Part shown: positions 30,231 to 37,854 of the stretch, piece by piece
Layout of the letters: every line of letters begins with the position of its first letter
How positions within the stretch are numbered: the first letter of the stretch is position 1
Origin: Nonomuraea lactucae
GTDB taxonomy: Bacteria; Actinomycetota; Actinomycetes; Streptosporangiales; Streptosporangiaceae
Assembly: GCF_003313395.1 (NCBI RefSeq)
Contig: NZ_QNFZ01000048.1
Location: 1-64,000, forward strand
DNA length: 64,000 bases
Direction of reading: 5' to 3'
Program-made: the position numbers and the translations under genes
The notes under the pieces: generated by a model
Databases searched by the model: none
What the model was told of the DNA's origin: nothing
The model's input: only the letters and a program-made list of their open reading frames with translations

Positions 30231-31211
30231 TCACGGACAGCGCATGACGTCGGCTCCTCTGGCCGACATGCGGAAGACGCGTTCGGTGAAGTCGTGGGCC
30301 GTCACAGCGGCGCGTACGTCGTCCAAGGCGTGCGCCGGAGCGTGCAGGAGCAGGAACCCTCCACCACCCGCGCCGAGGAGTTTGCCGCCGGTCGCTCCGG
30401 CGGCGAGCGCGTCACGATAGGCCCGGTCGACGGAGGGCAGGGACACCCCGGTGCCCAAGCCGCACTTCAACTCCCAGTGGCGGCCCAGCAGGTTTCCGAG
30501 CGAGACGGTGTCACCCTCGGTGAGCGCCTTTCGCGCCACCGTCGTGAGCTCCTTGATCTCGTGCAGTCGCCACTGCGTGTCCCGGTCCCCATGGACCACA
30601 CGCGCGTTCTGTGCGGCGAGCATCTCTCCCGCGTCACGCACGGTGCCGGTGAAGAACAGCAGGAGCTCGTCATCGAGTCTCCTGATCGTCTCGGCGTCGA
30701 CTTCGACGTCCTCCACCTCCACCCCGCCCGACCGGTCGAAGTAGAGCTGTCGCATGCCTCCGTACGCGGACAGGTAGGGGTCCTGCCGGCCGACGGGCCT
30801 GCCCAGGCTGCGGGTCTCGATGTCGCCCGCCGCTCCGGCCAGTTGCTCCGGCGACAGTGGCTGCCGGGACATCCCCGCCAGGAGGGCGACACAGAACGCC
30901 GCGGAGCTGCCGAGGCCGCTCCCGCCTGGCACGTCACCAAAGGAGGCGAGTCGCAGCGGCGAACCGTCCCAGTGTCTGCGCAGCACTTCACGGGCGAAGG
31001 GATTGATCTGGGCATCCGGCGCCTGGCTGTGCGCACAGCTGTCCAGGCAGGCGCGGATGCCATGCCCAGCGCTGCCGGTGTGTCCGACGACAGTGACGCG
31101 CAGGTCGATGGCCGAACCCAGGACGCTCCCCCCGAAGCGACGGGCATAGCTGGGCAGGTCCGTTCCGCCCCCGGCCAGAGAGATCCGCAGCGGGGCGCTG
31201 CTCATCCACAC
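30231..31211 (-). CDS. hddA: GHMP kinase, HddA-like heptose 7-phosphate 1-kinase
   Basis: Should phosphorylate D-glycero-D-manno-heptose 7-phosphate at C1 to the 1,7-bisphosphate. The 326-residue protein has the N-terminal APLRISLAGGGTDLPSY of the HddA group, the ATP loop PGGSGLGSSAAF and the C-terminal GHMP motif GGKLLGAGGGGFLLL. GTG at 31211 lies 5 nt after GGAAGGAGG; ATG at 31205 is the alternative. The neighbouring GmhA and GmhB domains provide the steps before and after, which strongly supports heptose over fucose or galactose as substrate. Confidence 0.87.
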   Translation of the reverse strand: MWMSSAPLRISLAGGGTDLPSYARRFGGSVLGSAIDLRVTVVGHTGSAGHGIRACLDSCAHSQAPDAQINPFAREVLRRHWDGSPLRLASFGDVPGGSGLGSSAAFCVALLAGMSRQPLSPEQLAGAAGDIETRSLGRPVGRQDPYLSAYGGMRQLYFDRSGGVEVEDVEVDAETIRRLDDELLLFFTGTVRDAGEMLAAQNARVVHGDRDTQWRLHEIKELTTVARKALTEGDTVSLGNLLGRHWELKCGLGTGVSLPSVDRAYRDALAAGATGGKLLGAGGGGFLLLHAPAHALDDVRAAVTAHDFTERVFRMSARGADVMRCP

Positions 31212-31232
31212 GTGGACCTCCTTCCTTGGTGT

Positions 31233-32897
31233 CTACAGGGCCGCGCGCAGCAGCGCCGCCGTCCGTTCGGGGTCGGTCTCACTGACGAAGGCGCCGGCGC
31301 CCAACTCCCCCGCGGCCGGCCGTTTGACGGATGCTTCCGAGTACCTGTCGGTGAAGATGCGGGCGTGAAGGTGGCTGTACTCCCGGCCTCGCCGGGCAGG
31401 TGCCTGCATCCACAGGCTCATGTACGGGAGCGGGGTGGCCGCCACGCGGTCCAGGCAGCCGATGACGGAGCGGTAGACATGGGCCAGCTCAGTGGTCTCG
31501 TCCGGTGTCAGCGCGGGCAGGTCAGGCAGGTGACGCCGGGGATACAGATAGATCTCGTACGGCCAGCGGGCCGCGTACGGCACGAACGCCGTCCAGTGCT
31601 CGCGCTGCACGACGAGGCGTTCTCGTGCGGCCGTCTCCCGTTCGATCAGGCGACAGGCGATGCAGCCCTCCCCCCGCTCATGGGCCCGTTCAGCGCATGC
31701 CTGTACGCGGGCGAACCGGGCGGGCACGAACGGATAGGCGTAGATCTGCCCGTGCGGGTGAGCCAGGCTGGCGCCGATCTGTGCACCTCGGTTCTCGAAA
31801 CACAGGACCTGCGCCACCTCCCGGCGCGCTCCGAGCGCGAGGGTGCGGTCGGCCCAGGCGGTGATCACCGTACGTACACGCTCGACGGGCAGGCGGCTGA
31901 GGGGGACGTCGTGGTCACTGCCGAACGACACGACCTCGCATGCCCCGGAGGCGGGCACATCGGCGAGCACACCGCCGTGCTCAGGACGATGGGGTACGGC
32001 GTCGCTGCCGGTCAGCGCCGGATAGCGATTGTCGATGACGACGACGTCGTAGCTCTCGGCGGGAATCTCCGTGGCCAGATCGCCCCGGCTGGGACACAAC
32101 GGGCACACCTTCTCGCCCCCGCGGGTGCGCGCCCTGCGGGAAGGGGCGGAGATCACCCACTCTTCCTCCAACGGATCCCAGCGAAGGGTGCCGGGTGGCT
32201 GAAGCGGCGGCAGAGTCCGCCGGTCTCTGACGACGCGAGGCCGGACCTGTCCATCGTCGTAGAAGTGGACGCGGCGCCCGTCGGCGAGCCGCCCTGAGGT
32301 GACGGTCACCGCCGGAACGCCCCTGGAACAGCCCTCCTGTGCCACCACGCGATCCCGGATCGCTCGCAGCGCCTCCGCGGTGCTGGAGGCACGAATGTCG
32401 GCTCCGTCTGATTCCGTGTCACACGCCCCGCCGTAACAGACCCGAGCGGTACGGCATCCCGCCCGCCGCCCTGCCTCCACATCGCTGGCGAAGTCACCGA
32501 CCATCCAGGAGGCGGACAGGTCGAGACCGAGTTCGTGAGCGGCCCTCAGCAGCAGGCCGGGCGCGGGCTTGCGACAGTCGCAGGCGACGGCCAGATGCGG
32601 GACGACACCTTCGGCGTGATGCGGGCAGTGCAGAATGGCGTCCAGCGTCACCCCCTCGGCGGCGAGCCGGCACCGCAGATGGGAGTGCATGGCTTCCAGG
32701 TCGTCGCCGCCGAACAGCCCTCGGGCCAGGCCGGACTGGTTGGTAACCACCACGAGGGCCAGCCCTCGCTCCCGGAGAGCACGCAGATGAGGTGCCACCC
32801 CGGGTGACAGCACCAGGTGCTCGGGCCGGCTGGGGTAGTGCCTCGGCTCGGTCAGAGTCCCGTCACGATCGAGGAAGACGGCGGGCCGTCGCGTCAC
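31233..32897 (-). CDS. Fusion: GmhB-type HAD phosphatase + GalT-like nucleotidylyltransferase
   Basis: A 554-residue bifunctional enzyme. Residues 1-~190 are a HAD phosphatase with FLDRDGTLTEPRHYP, VVVTNQSGLARG, the zinc-type segment CPHHAEG...CDCRKPAPG seen in GmhB, and WMVGDFASDVEAG; it should remove the 7-phosphate of heptose 1,7-bisphosphate. Residues ~215-554 resemble galactose-1-phosphate uridylyltransferase: CPLCPSRGD, FENRGAQIGASLAHPHGQIYA with the active histidine, and the late SHLHARI. The second half would turn heptose 1-phosphate into an NDP-heptose, replacing HddC. GTG start lies in a GTGA overlap with the gmhA stop. I know of no characterised enzyme with this architecture. Confidence 0.85.
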   Translation of the reverse strand: MTRRPAVFLDRDGTLTEPRHYPSRPEHLVLSPGVAPHLRALRERGLALVVVTNQSGLARGLFGGDDLEAMHSHLRCRLAAEGVTLDAILHCPHHAEGVVPHLAVACDCRKPAPGLLLRAAHELGLDLSASWMVGDFASDVEAGRRAGCRTARVCYGGACDTESDGADIRASSTAEALRAIRDRVVAQEGCSRGVPAVTVTSGRLADGRRVHFYDDGQVRPRVVRDRRTLPPLQPPGTLRWDPLEEEWVISAPSRRARTRGGEKVCPLCPSRGDLATEIPAESYDVVVIDNRYPALTGSDAVPHRPEHGGVLADVPASGACEVVSFGSDHDVPLSRLPVERVRTVITAWADRTLALGARREVAQVLCFENRGAQIGASLAHPHGQIYAYPFVPARFARVQACAERAHERGEGCIACRLIERETAARERLVVQREHWTAFVPYAARWPYEIYLYPRRHLPDLPALTPDETTELAHVYRSVIGCLDRVAATPLPYMSLWMQAPARRGREYSHLHARIFTDRYSEASVKRPAAGELGAGAFVSETDPERTAALLRAAL

Positions 32898-33553
32898 CGA
32901 GGCTCTCCTGTCACGGCCAGGGTGACCGAGGTGGCATCGGATCCGCGGACGACCTCCCGCATGTGCCGTGTCAGCACGTGGGTCATGGTCATGTGCAGGT
33001 CTTCCTGCTCTTCGATGGATTCCGCGGGCGCCGCCACCCACGCGTCGCACAGGTCTCGGGCATGCCCGCCGACGGGACCGAGCAGGCCGACGGTCGTCAT
33101 GCCATGGTCGCGACCGTACGCGAGCGCGTGCAGGACGTTGGGAGAGTTGCCGCTCGTGCTGATGCCGATGATCACGTCTCCCGGCACGGCGAGCCCCTCG
33201 ATCTGACCGCTGAAGACCTTCTCGTACCCGATGTCGTTGGCCCAGGCGGTCAGTGCGGGCACATGGTCGACGAGGGACACGACCCGCACCGGAGGAACAC
33301 CGGACACGCGGGTGTTCTTCGCCATGTCCACGGCGAAGTGCGAGGCGGTCGCGGCGCTGCCGCCGTTGCCGCAGACGTACAGCGTTCCGCGGGAACGGTA
33401 GGCGGCCTCGATGATGGAGGCGACCCGTGCCAGATCCGCCACGGAGACGGCCTTCAGGCTACGGCTCAGACGATCAAGGTAGTCATGCATGGAGGGGTAC
33501 TGGTCCTGACTTCGCTCGGTCATGGGGGAGGCCGGTGTCCGGGACGGCTTCAC
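32894..33553 (-). CDS. gmhA: Sedoheptulose 7-phosphate isomerase GmhA (SIS domain)
   Basis: Converts sedoheptulose 7-phosphate to D-glycero-D-manno-heptose 7-phosphate, the entry to heptose nucleotides. The 219-residue protein is one SIS domain: LYVCGNGGSAATASHFAVDM, IIGISTSGNSPNVLHAL and the metal/catalytic segment EEQEDLHMTMTHVL. GTG at 33553 overlaps the epimerase stop (GTGA); an ATG at 33523 is an alternative without ribosome site. As Gram-positive bacteria lack lipopolysaccharide, the gene signals a specialised heptose use. Confidence 0.88.
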   Translation of the reverse strand: MKPSRTPASPMTERSQDQYPSMHDYLDRLSRSLKAVSVADLARVASIIEAAYRSRGTLYVCGNGGSAATASHFAVDMAKNTRVSGVPPVRVVSLVDHVPALTAWANDIGYEKVFSGQIEGLAVPGDVIIGISTSGNSPNVLHALAYGRDHGMTTVGLLGPVGGHARDLCDAWVAAPAESIEEQEDLHMTMTHVLTRHMREVVRGSDATSVTLAVTGEPR

Positions 33554-34674
33554 CGAGTTCGGCGGAGCGTGCCGAGGGCGTACATCCGGTTGTCCGCCTC
33601 AGAGGTGACATCGCGGAAATCGGGTTGGGACGCCACCCAGGACAGGTACTCGTCGACGACGTCGGGGAGTTCGACGACCGGACGCCAGCCGAGCGCCTGC
33701 AGCGCCTCGGTGCTCGACAACACATGGCGGGTGTCCCCGACCCGGTAGGACCCGACGATCTCGGGTTCGCAATTGGCGCCGGCCGCCCGAATCACCAGTG
33801 CGGCATAGTCGCGGATACTCACCCGGCGTGCGCCGCCCACGTTGAACGCGCGTCCGACCGCTCGATCGTCACCGAGGACCAGCACGTTGGCACGGGTCAC
33901 ATCGTGGACGGACACGTAGTCGCGCAGTTGGCGCCCGTCCTCGTAACAAAGGGGAGCGCGACCGTTGATCACACGCTGGCTGAAGATCCGGAGGACACCC
34001 GAGTAGGCGTTGCGGAAGGACTGCCGGGCGCCCTGGACGATGGAGTATCGCAGCGCGACCGTCGGGATGCCGTAGCGGTCACCGAGCATCAGGGCGAGTG
34101 ACTCTTCCCCATGTTTCGACAGGGCGTAGGAGTTGTGCGGGCGAGTGGCGCTCTCATCGGTCCAGACAGGTTCGAGAGCGGTCTCGCACGACGGACAAGG
34201 CAGGTCCCAGAGCCCGCGATCAAGGCGCTCACGGGCGCGCGGACCAGGCCGCAGCTCACGGAGAGCGGGACAGGCGGGACAGCTGTACGCGCCCTCCCCG
34301 TACACGGCCTGGCTGGAAGCGACGATCACACGGGAACAGGGCTGGCCACGGGCGACGAGCACCTCGTACATCAGCGCGGTCGACACCGTGTTGGTAGTGA
34401 AGAAAGTGGAGAAGTCCGGAAGATAGTCCTGGTACGCGGCCAGGTGGTACACGGCGTCGACACCATCCAGCGCCTTCTCCCAAGCCTCTCGGTCGCGGAC
34501 ATCGCCTTCGACGCACTCGGCGCCACGCTCCCGCAGGTGTTCGGGGAACCGCCGCTCGGCGTGCACCGGCGGCGTCAAGGCGTCGAGGATCCGGACCTCG
34601 TGGCCGAGGTCGAGGAGGGCGTCGGCCGTGTGCGAACCGATGAAGCCCGCGCCGCCCGTGACAAGGATTCTCAT
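33550..34674 (-). CDS. Extended SDR sugar-nucleotide epimerase with zinc-ribbon insertion (WbiB-like)
   Basis: A 374-residue NAD(P)-dependent sugar-nucleotide enzyme: TGGAGFIGSHTADALLDLGH at the start, catalytic Y-x3-K in NSYALSKHGEES, and RDYVSVHDVTRAN in the substrate half. An insertion with Cys pairs (SCPACPA and LPCPSCETA) is found in the dTDP-L-rhamnose 4-epimerase (WbiB) branch of SDRs. In this operon it probably epimerises or otherwise modifies the NDP-heptose; the position changed cannot be told. Start is in an ATGA overlap with the glycosyltransferase stop. Confidence 0.85.
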   Translation of the reverse strand: MRILVTGGAGFIGSHTADALLDLGHEVRILDALTPPVHAERRFPEHLRERGAECVEGDVRDREAWEKALDGVDAVYHLAAYQDYLPDFSTFFTTNTVSTALMYEVLVARGQPCSRVIVASSQAVYGEGAYSCPACPALRELRPGPRARERLDRGLWDLPCPSCETALEPVWTDESATRPHNSYALSKHGEESLALMLGDRYGIPTVALRYSIVQGARQSFRNAYSGVLRIFSQRVINGRAPLCYEDGRQLRDYVSVHDVTRANVLVLGDDRAVGRAFNVGGARRVSIRDYAALVIRAAGANCEPEIVGSYRVGDTRHVLSSTEALQALGWRPVVELPDVVDEYLSWVASQPDFRDVTSEADNRMYALGTLRRTR

Positions 34675-36188
34675 ACGTGCTCCTGCTGACTCGATATGGC
34701 TGCGGCACCCGCGAGACCGGCCAGGCGCCGATAGAGCCGGGCGAACTCGTCCGCGGTGCGGGCCCAGGACCAGTCCCGGGCCATGGCGCGGCGACGAAGC
34801 ACACTCGCCTCGGCGGGCCGGTCCCGCAGCACGGCGAGGGCGGAACGGACGGTGTCGCGTACGGCCTCCGGGGTGTGGGCGGGGATGATCCAGCCGATGC
34901 CGTCATCGGAGTCCACGGGAACGACGCTGTCCCGCAGTCCGCCTACGGGACTGACGACGGGAAGCGTGCCGTAGGCCATGGCGATCAGCTGGTTGAGGCC
35001 GCAGGGCTCCACGCGTGAGGGCATGACAGTGAGGTCGGAGCCCGCGTAGAGCAGCCAGGCCGTCTCCTGATCGAATCGCGGAACACAGGCCAGCCGGTGC
35101 GGGTGTTCGCTCGCCAGAGCGGCCAGCGCGCCGCGGAAGGGTTCGACGCTGGGCCCCATGAGCACCATCTGTACGGCTCCTTCGGCTCCCTCGGCTCCCT
35201 CGGCGAGGAGCGGCGTCATGGCCGCGAGCAGCAGATCGGTGCCCTTCTCCGCGACGAAACGGGAGCAGATGCCGACGACCGGGACGCCCGGGTCCTCGAC
35301 CAGGCCGAGGCGACGCTGAAGGGCCGCTTTGTTGAGGCGCTTGCCCTCGTCCACGGTGCCGGCGTCGAAGGGCACGGACGGACGACCCGTGGCCGCCGGG
35401 TTCCAGATCGTCCCGTCCACACCGGACACGACGCCGGTGTGGTCCATCGCCGCCCACACATCGGCCACCGCGCTGTGCGCGTGGACCGTGGGAAGTTCCC
35501 GCGCGTACGTCGGACTGCAGGTCACCCCGGCGTCCGCCGAGAGCAATCCCAGGACGAGCATGCTCTCGCGGCCCCCCGCACGGCGTCGCAGCCGCGCGAC
35601 GGCCTCCCCGGGTAGTCCGAGTGTCCTGGTCAGGTCCCCCAGGGCCGTCTGCCCGGCGAGGTGCCCCTCATAGGCGGCGCTGTGAATGTTCATCAACAGC
35701 GCCGGAGAGCCGCCGGCGCGCCGGGCCCGCAGGTGGGCCAGGGCTGCCCCGGACTGCCAGTCGTTGGCGTGCACGAGGTCGTAGGTGACGCCGGTGCGTT
35801 CAACCCATTCGGCGACGCTGGCCCCGAAGAAGGCGGCACGCTCGACGGCGTCGGCGAACTCCGTGTACCTGGCGTCACGGTAGATCCCATCCCGGTCATA
35901 CCAGGCGTCCGCCTTGATCAGGACGACGTCGCACGGCCCGCCGTGGTCGAGCAGTCGCAGGACGGTCGCCTCGGACGTGATGCTCCCTATGGTTCGGGCG
36001 GGTAGCCGGCCGATCTCGGCTGTGCGCAGCCCTGACCGCTCCACCAGCCACGGGTAGGCGGGCATGATGAGGTCGTGTACCAGACCGTGTCGGATCTGCA
36101 ACGACGCGGGCAGTCCCCTGCTGGTGAGGCCGAGGCCCCCCTCCGTGAAGTGCGGGGCGTACTCCTGGGTGATGTACAGACATCTCAC
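34671..36188 (-). CDS. GT5-like (glycogen-synthase-type) glycosyltransferase
   Basis: A 505-residue GT-B enzyme resembling bacterial glycogen synthase: N-terminal CLYITQEYAPHFTEGGLGL (family usual KTGGL), DLVHANDWQSGAA, GICSRFVAEKGTDLLLAAM and the nucleotide-binding SRVEPCGLNQLIAMAYGTLPV. In a heptose cluster it is the best candidate to transfer the NDP-heptose to its acceptor. It contains a short AEG repeat near residue 345. GTG at 36188 lies in a GTGA overlap with the upstream gene; an in-frame ATG at 36383 would add 65 unrelated residues. Confidence 0.83.
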   Translation of the reverse strand: MRCLYITQEYAPHFTEGGLGLTSRGLPASLQIRHGLVHDLIMPAYPWLVERSGLRTAEIGRLPARTIGSITSEATVLRLLDHGGPCDVVLIKADAWYDRDGIYRDARYTEFADAVERAAFFGASVAEWVERTGVTYDLVHANDWQSGAALAHLRARRAGGSPALLMNIHSAAYEGHLAGQTALGDLTRTLGLPGEAVARLRRRAGGRESMLVLGLLSADAGVTCSPTYARELPTVHAHSAVADVWAAMDHTGVVSGVDGTIWNPAATGRPSVPFDAGTVDEGKRLNKAALQRRLGLVEDPGVPVVGICSRFVAEKGTDLLLAAMTPLLAEGAEGAEGAVQMVLMGPSVEPFRGALAALASEHPHRLACVPRFDQETAWLLYAGSDLTVMPSRVEPCGLNQLIAMAYGTLPVVSPVGGLRDSVVPVDSDDGIGWIIPAHTPEAVRDTVRSALAVLRDRPAEASVLRRRAMARDWSWARTADEFARLYRRLAGLAGAAAISSQQEHV

Positions 36189-36796
36189 GGGGCCGTGACC
36201 CCCTGCTGTATGGAGGTTGTGCGGACCCACAGTCCGAAGATGTGCATGTCGGGGTTGACGGGGAGGAGCAGAGCACCACAGGGCAGGGCATCGTCGAGCC
36301 GGCTCTCGTGGCGATAGAGCCGGGGACGCGGTCCCGGGATGTCCCGGCCGTGTTCGCGCAGCAGCGAGCCGGTGAAGTGACACCGATCGCCGTACACCGG
36401 CCGCGCGGAGAGGAAGTCGGTGAGACCGACCGGCACGCGCTGCCGGCCGCCGTCGCCGTCGTCCAGGTGAAGCGAGTCAAGAAATGACCCGTTCGTACAG
36501 GAGCCCAGTACGATGACACCCGTCACGTGCAGATGCGCGGGGAGCTCGATGCGCTGTCCGTCGCAGGCGACATTGTCGGGAGCTCCGCTCCCCCATGCCT
36601 CCGGTGCCGTCCGCAGGAGACCGGCCACGGTGCCGAGCTCTTCGGCCGGATAGGACCGACCGAAGCCGTCGAGCCCCGGACCGATGTCGACGCCCGGCAG
36701 GGCGGTGCCCGCGTTGTCACGGTAGGCGGACAGATCGACCGGCAGGGTTCGTGGCGGCATGTCCTTCCGCGCTTCCGCCGCGCCGAGAGCTACCAT
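36185..36796 (-). CDS. Cluster protein of unknown function, beta-sandwich type
   Basis: A 203-residue soluble protein. Visible features are VDLSAYRDNAGTALPG, LDGFGRSYPAEELG, DNVACDGQRIELPAHLHVTG and LLLPVNPDMHIFGLWV. The order FDG-x-x-SY, DNV-x-x-GQ-x-I-x-LP resembles a beta-sandwich segment attached to some actinobacterial glycoside hydrolases, here standing alone. No catalytic motif can be named; it may bind the sugar product or act as an accessory. ATG at 36796 has GGGAGAGGAG close upstream and overlaps the BtrH-like gene by 7 nt. Confidence 0.7.
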   Translation of the reverse strand: MVALGAAEARKDMPPRTLPVDLSAYRDNAGTALPGVDIGPGLDGFGRSYPAEELGTVAGLLRTAPEAWGSGAPDNVACDGQRIELPAHLHVTGVIVLGSCTNGSFLDSLHLDDGDGGRQRVPVGLTDFLSARPVYGDRCHFTGSLLREHGRDIPGPRPRLYRHESRLDDALPCGALLLPVNPDMHIFGLWVRTTSIQQGVTAP

Positions 36797-37854
36797 TCGA
36801 TCTCCTCTCCCAGTGCTCGCAGCACGTCCGCGGCGGCGGTGAGAGCCGCTCGGACCTCTCCCAGACGGTTGAGGACCTCGTCGCGGTACTTCCCACGTTC
36901 GTGATCGGGAAGGATCACGCTGCGCACGAGGAGAGCGCGGGTGACGAGCCAGTCCTGCGAGGCTCGTTCAACCGCGCCGGCCACCGCGTCGAGTGACGGG
37001 CACCCGTCCGCCTCCGGATCGGGCGCCAGCGTCAGGTGACGGCCGAACCAGCGCAGCGTGTGGTGGTAGGTCCACATGCCGCGCAGCAATCCGGCGACGC
37101 GATCGCGCTCCGGGTCCTCGCCGGACGCTCGTTCCGGTCGGCGCATGGCCGGGAGGACTCCCAGGACATCGTCCATGGATCCGGCCAGCCAGTCGGTCAG
37201 TTCGACCCCGCTGAGCCGGGAACCTTCCCGTCCTGTGAGCATCTCGGTGTAGTCGAGGAACCGGCCAGCCCACGACCGCCTCACGGGGCCGGCTCCCCTG
37301 CCCGCGTAACCGTCACGCAGCATCAGCCAGCGCAGGTCGACTCGGTCGTCACTCAACGCGGGCACCAGTGCGTCGACGCGCACCCGGTCGTCGAAGTGAA
37401 CGATGTCGACAGGGTCGGTAAGCCGGACGGTGCCTTCCGCCGGATCGTACTCGCGGAGTACTACGGCGTGCGGCGCGTGCACCCGGCCGTGGTCGATCCA
37501 GTAGTGCGCCAGGTGGAACGTGTCGACGATGACCATGGCCGGGTGGCCGTCGCGCAGCGCCTGGAAGAGCGCGTCGAGGCCCTCCGAGCCGGCGAGCGGG
37601 TTTCGGACCACGTCATGGCCCCACGCGGTGAGGGTCTCGCACAGGGTCGGCAGAACATCGTGCATCGCCACCCAGCCGTTCTGCCGTTCGGCGTCCGTCG
37701 CCGCCGTGGCGCCGAGGACGAGGGCGGGATCGGTGCCGGGGGAACGTTGCCGCAACAGCGTGGCCAGCGTCGCGTGATAGCAGCTCGGATCGGTCGGATC
37801 GGTCGGATCGGTCGGATCGGTCGGATCGGTGCGGGGGGACGTGACGGCGCTCAC
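36790..37854 (-). CDS. BtrH-like acyltransferase
   Basis: A 354-residue protein whose N-terminal ~150 residues match the BtrH N-terminal domain (butirosin biosynthesis), a cysteine-peptidase-like fold. Candidate catalytic residues are Cys25 (DPSCYHATLATLL), His129 (APHAVVLREYD) and Asp147 (VRLTDPV). BtrH moves an acyl group from a carrier protein to an aminoglycoside amine; the same operon here supplies a carrier protein and ligase. The C-terminal half is helical. The first 24 residues contain a five-fold Asp-Pro-Thr repeat. ATG at 37854 overlaps the FAD-oxidoreductase stop (ATGA). Confidence 0.8.
   Translation of the reverse strand: MSAVTSPRTDPTDPTDPTDPTDPSCYHATLATLLRQRSPGTDPALVLGATAATDAERQNGWVAMHDVLPTLCETLTAWGHDVVRNPLAGSEGLDALFQALRDGHPAMVIVDTFHLAHYWIDHGRVHAPHAVVLREYDPAEGTVRLTDPVDIVHFDDRVRVDALVPALSDDRVDLRWLMLRDGYAGRGAGPVRRSWAGRFLDYTEMLTGREGSRLSGVELTDWLAGSMDDVLGVLPAMRRPERASGEDPERDRVAGLLRGMWTYHHTLRWFGRHLTLAPDPEADGCPSLDAVAGAVERASQDWLVTRALLVRSVILPDHERGKYRDEVLNRLGEVRAALTAAADVLRALGEEIEW
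37785..37829. repeat. Five exact tandem 9-mers TCGGATCGG
   Basis: In-frame microsatellite inside the BtrH-like gene, encoding a Thr-Asp-Pro repeat ahead of the catalytic cysteine. Unit loss or gain would change only the length of the N-terminal tail. Confidence 0.9.

Noticed and set aside
30180..32297. A 705-codon plus-strand frame across the HddA and GmhB-GalT genes
   Set aside because: Spans two real minus-strand genes with intact motifs and has no domain of its own.
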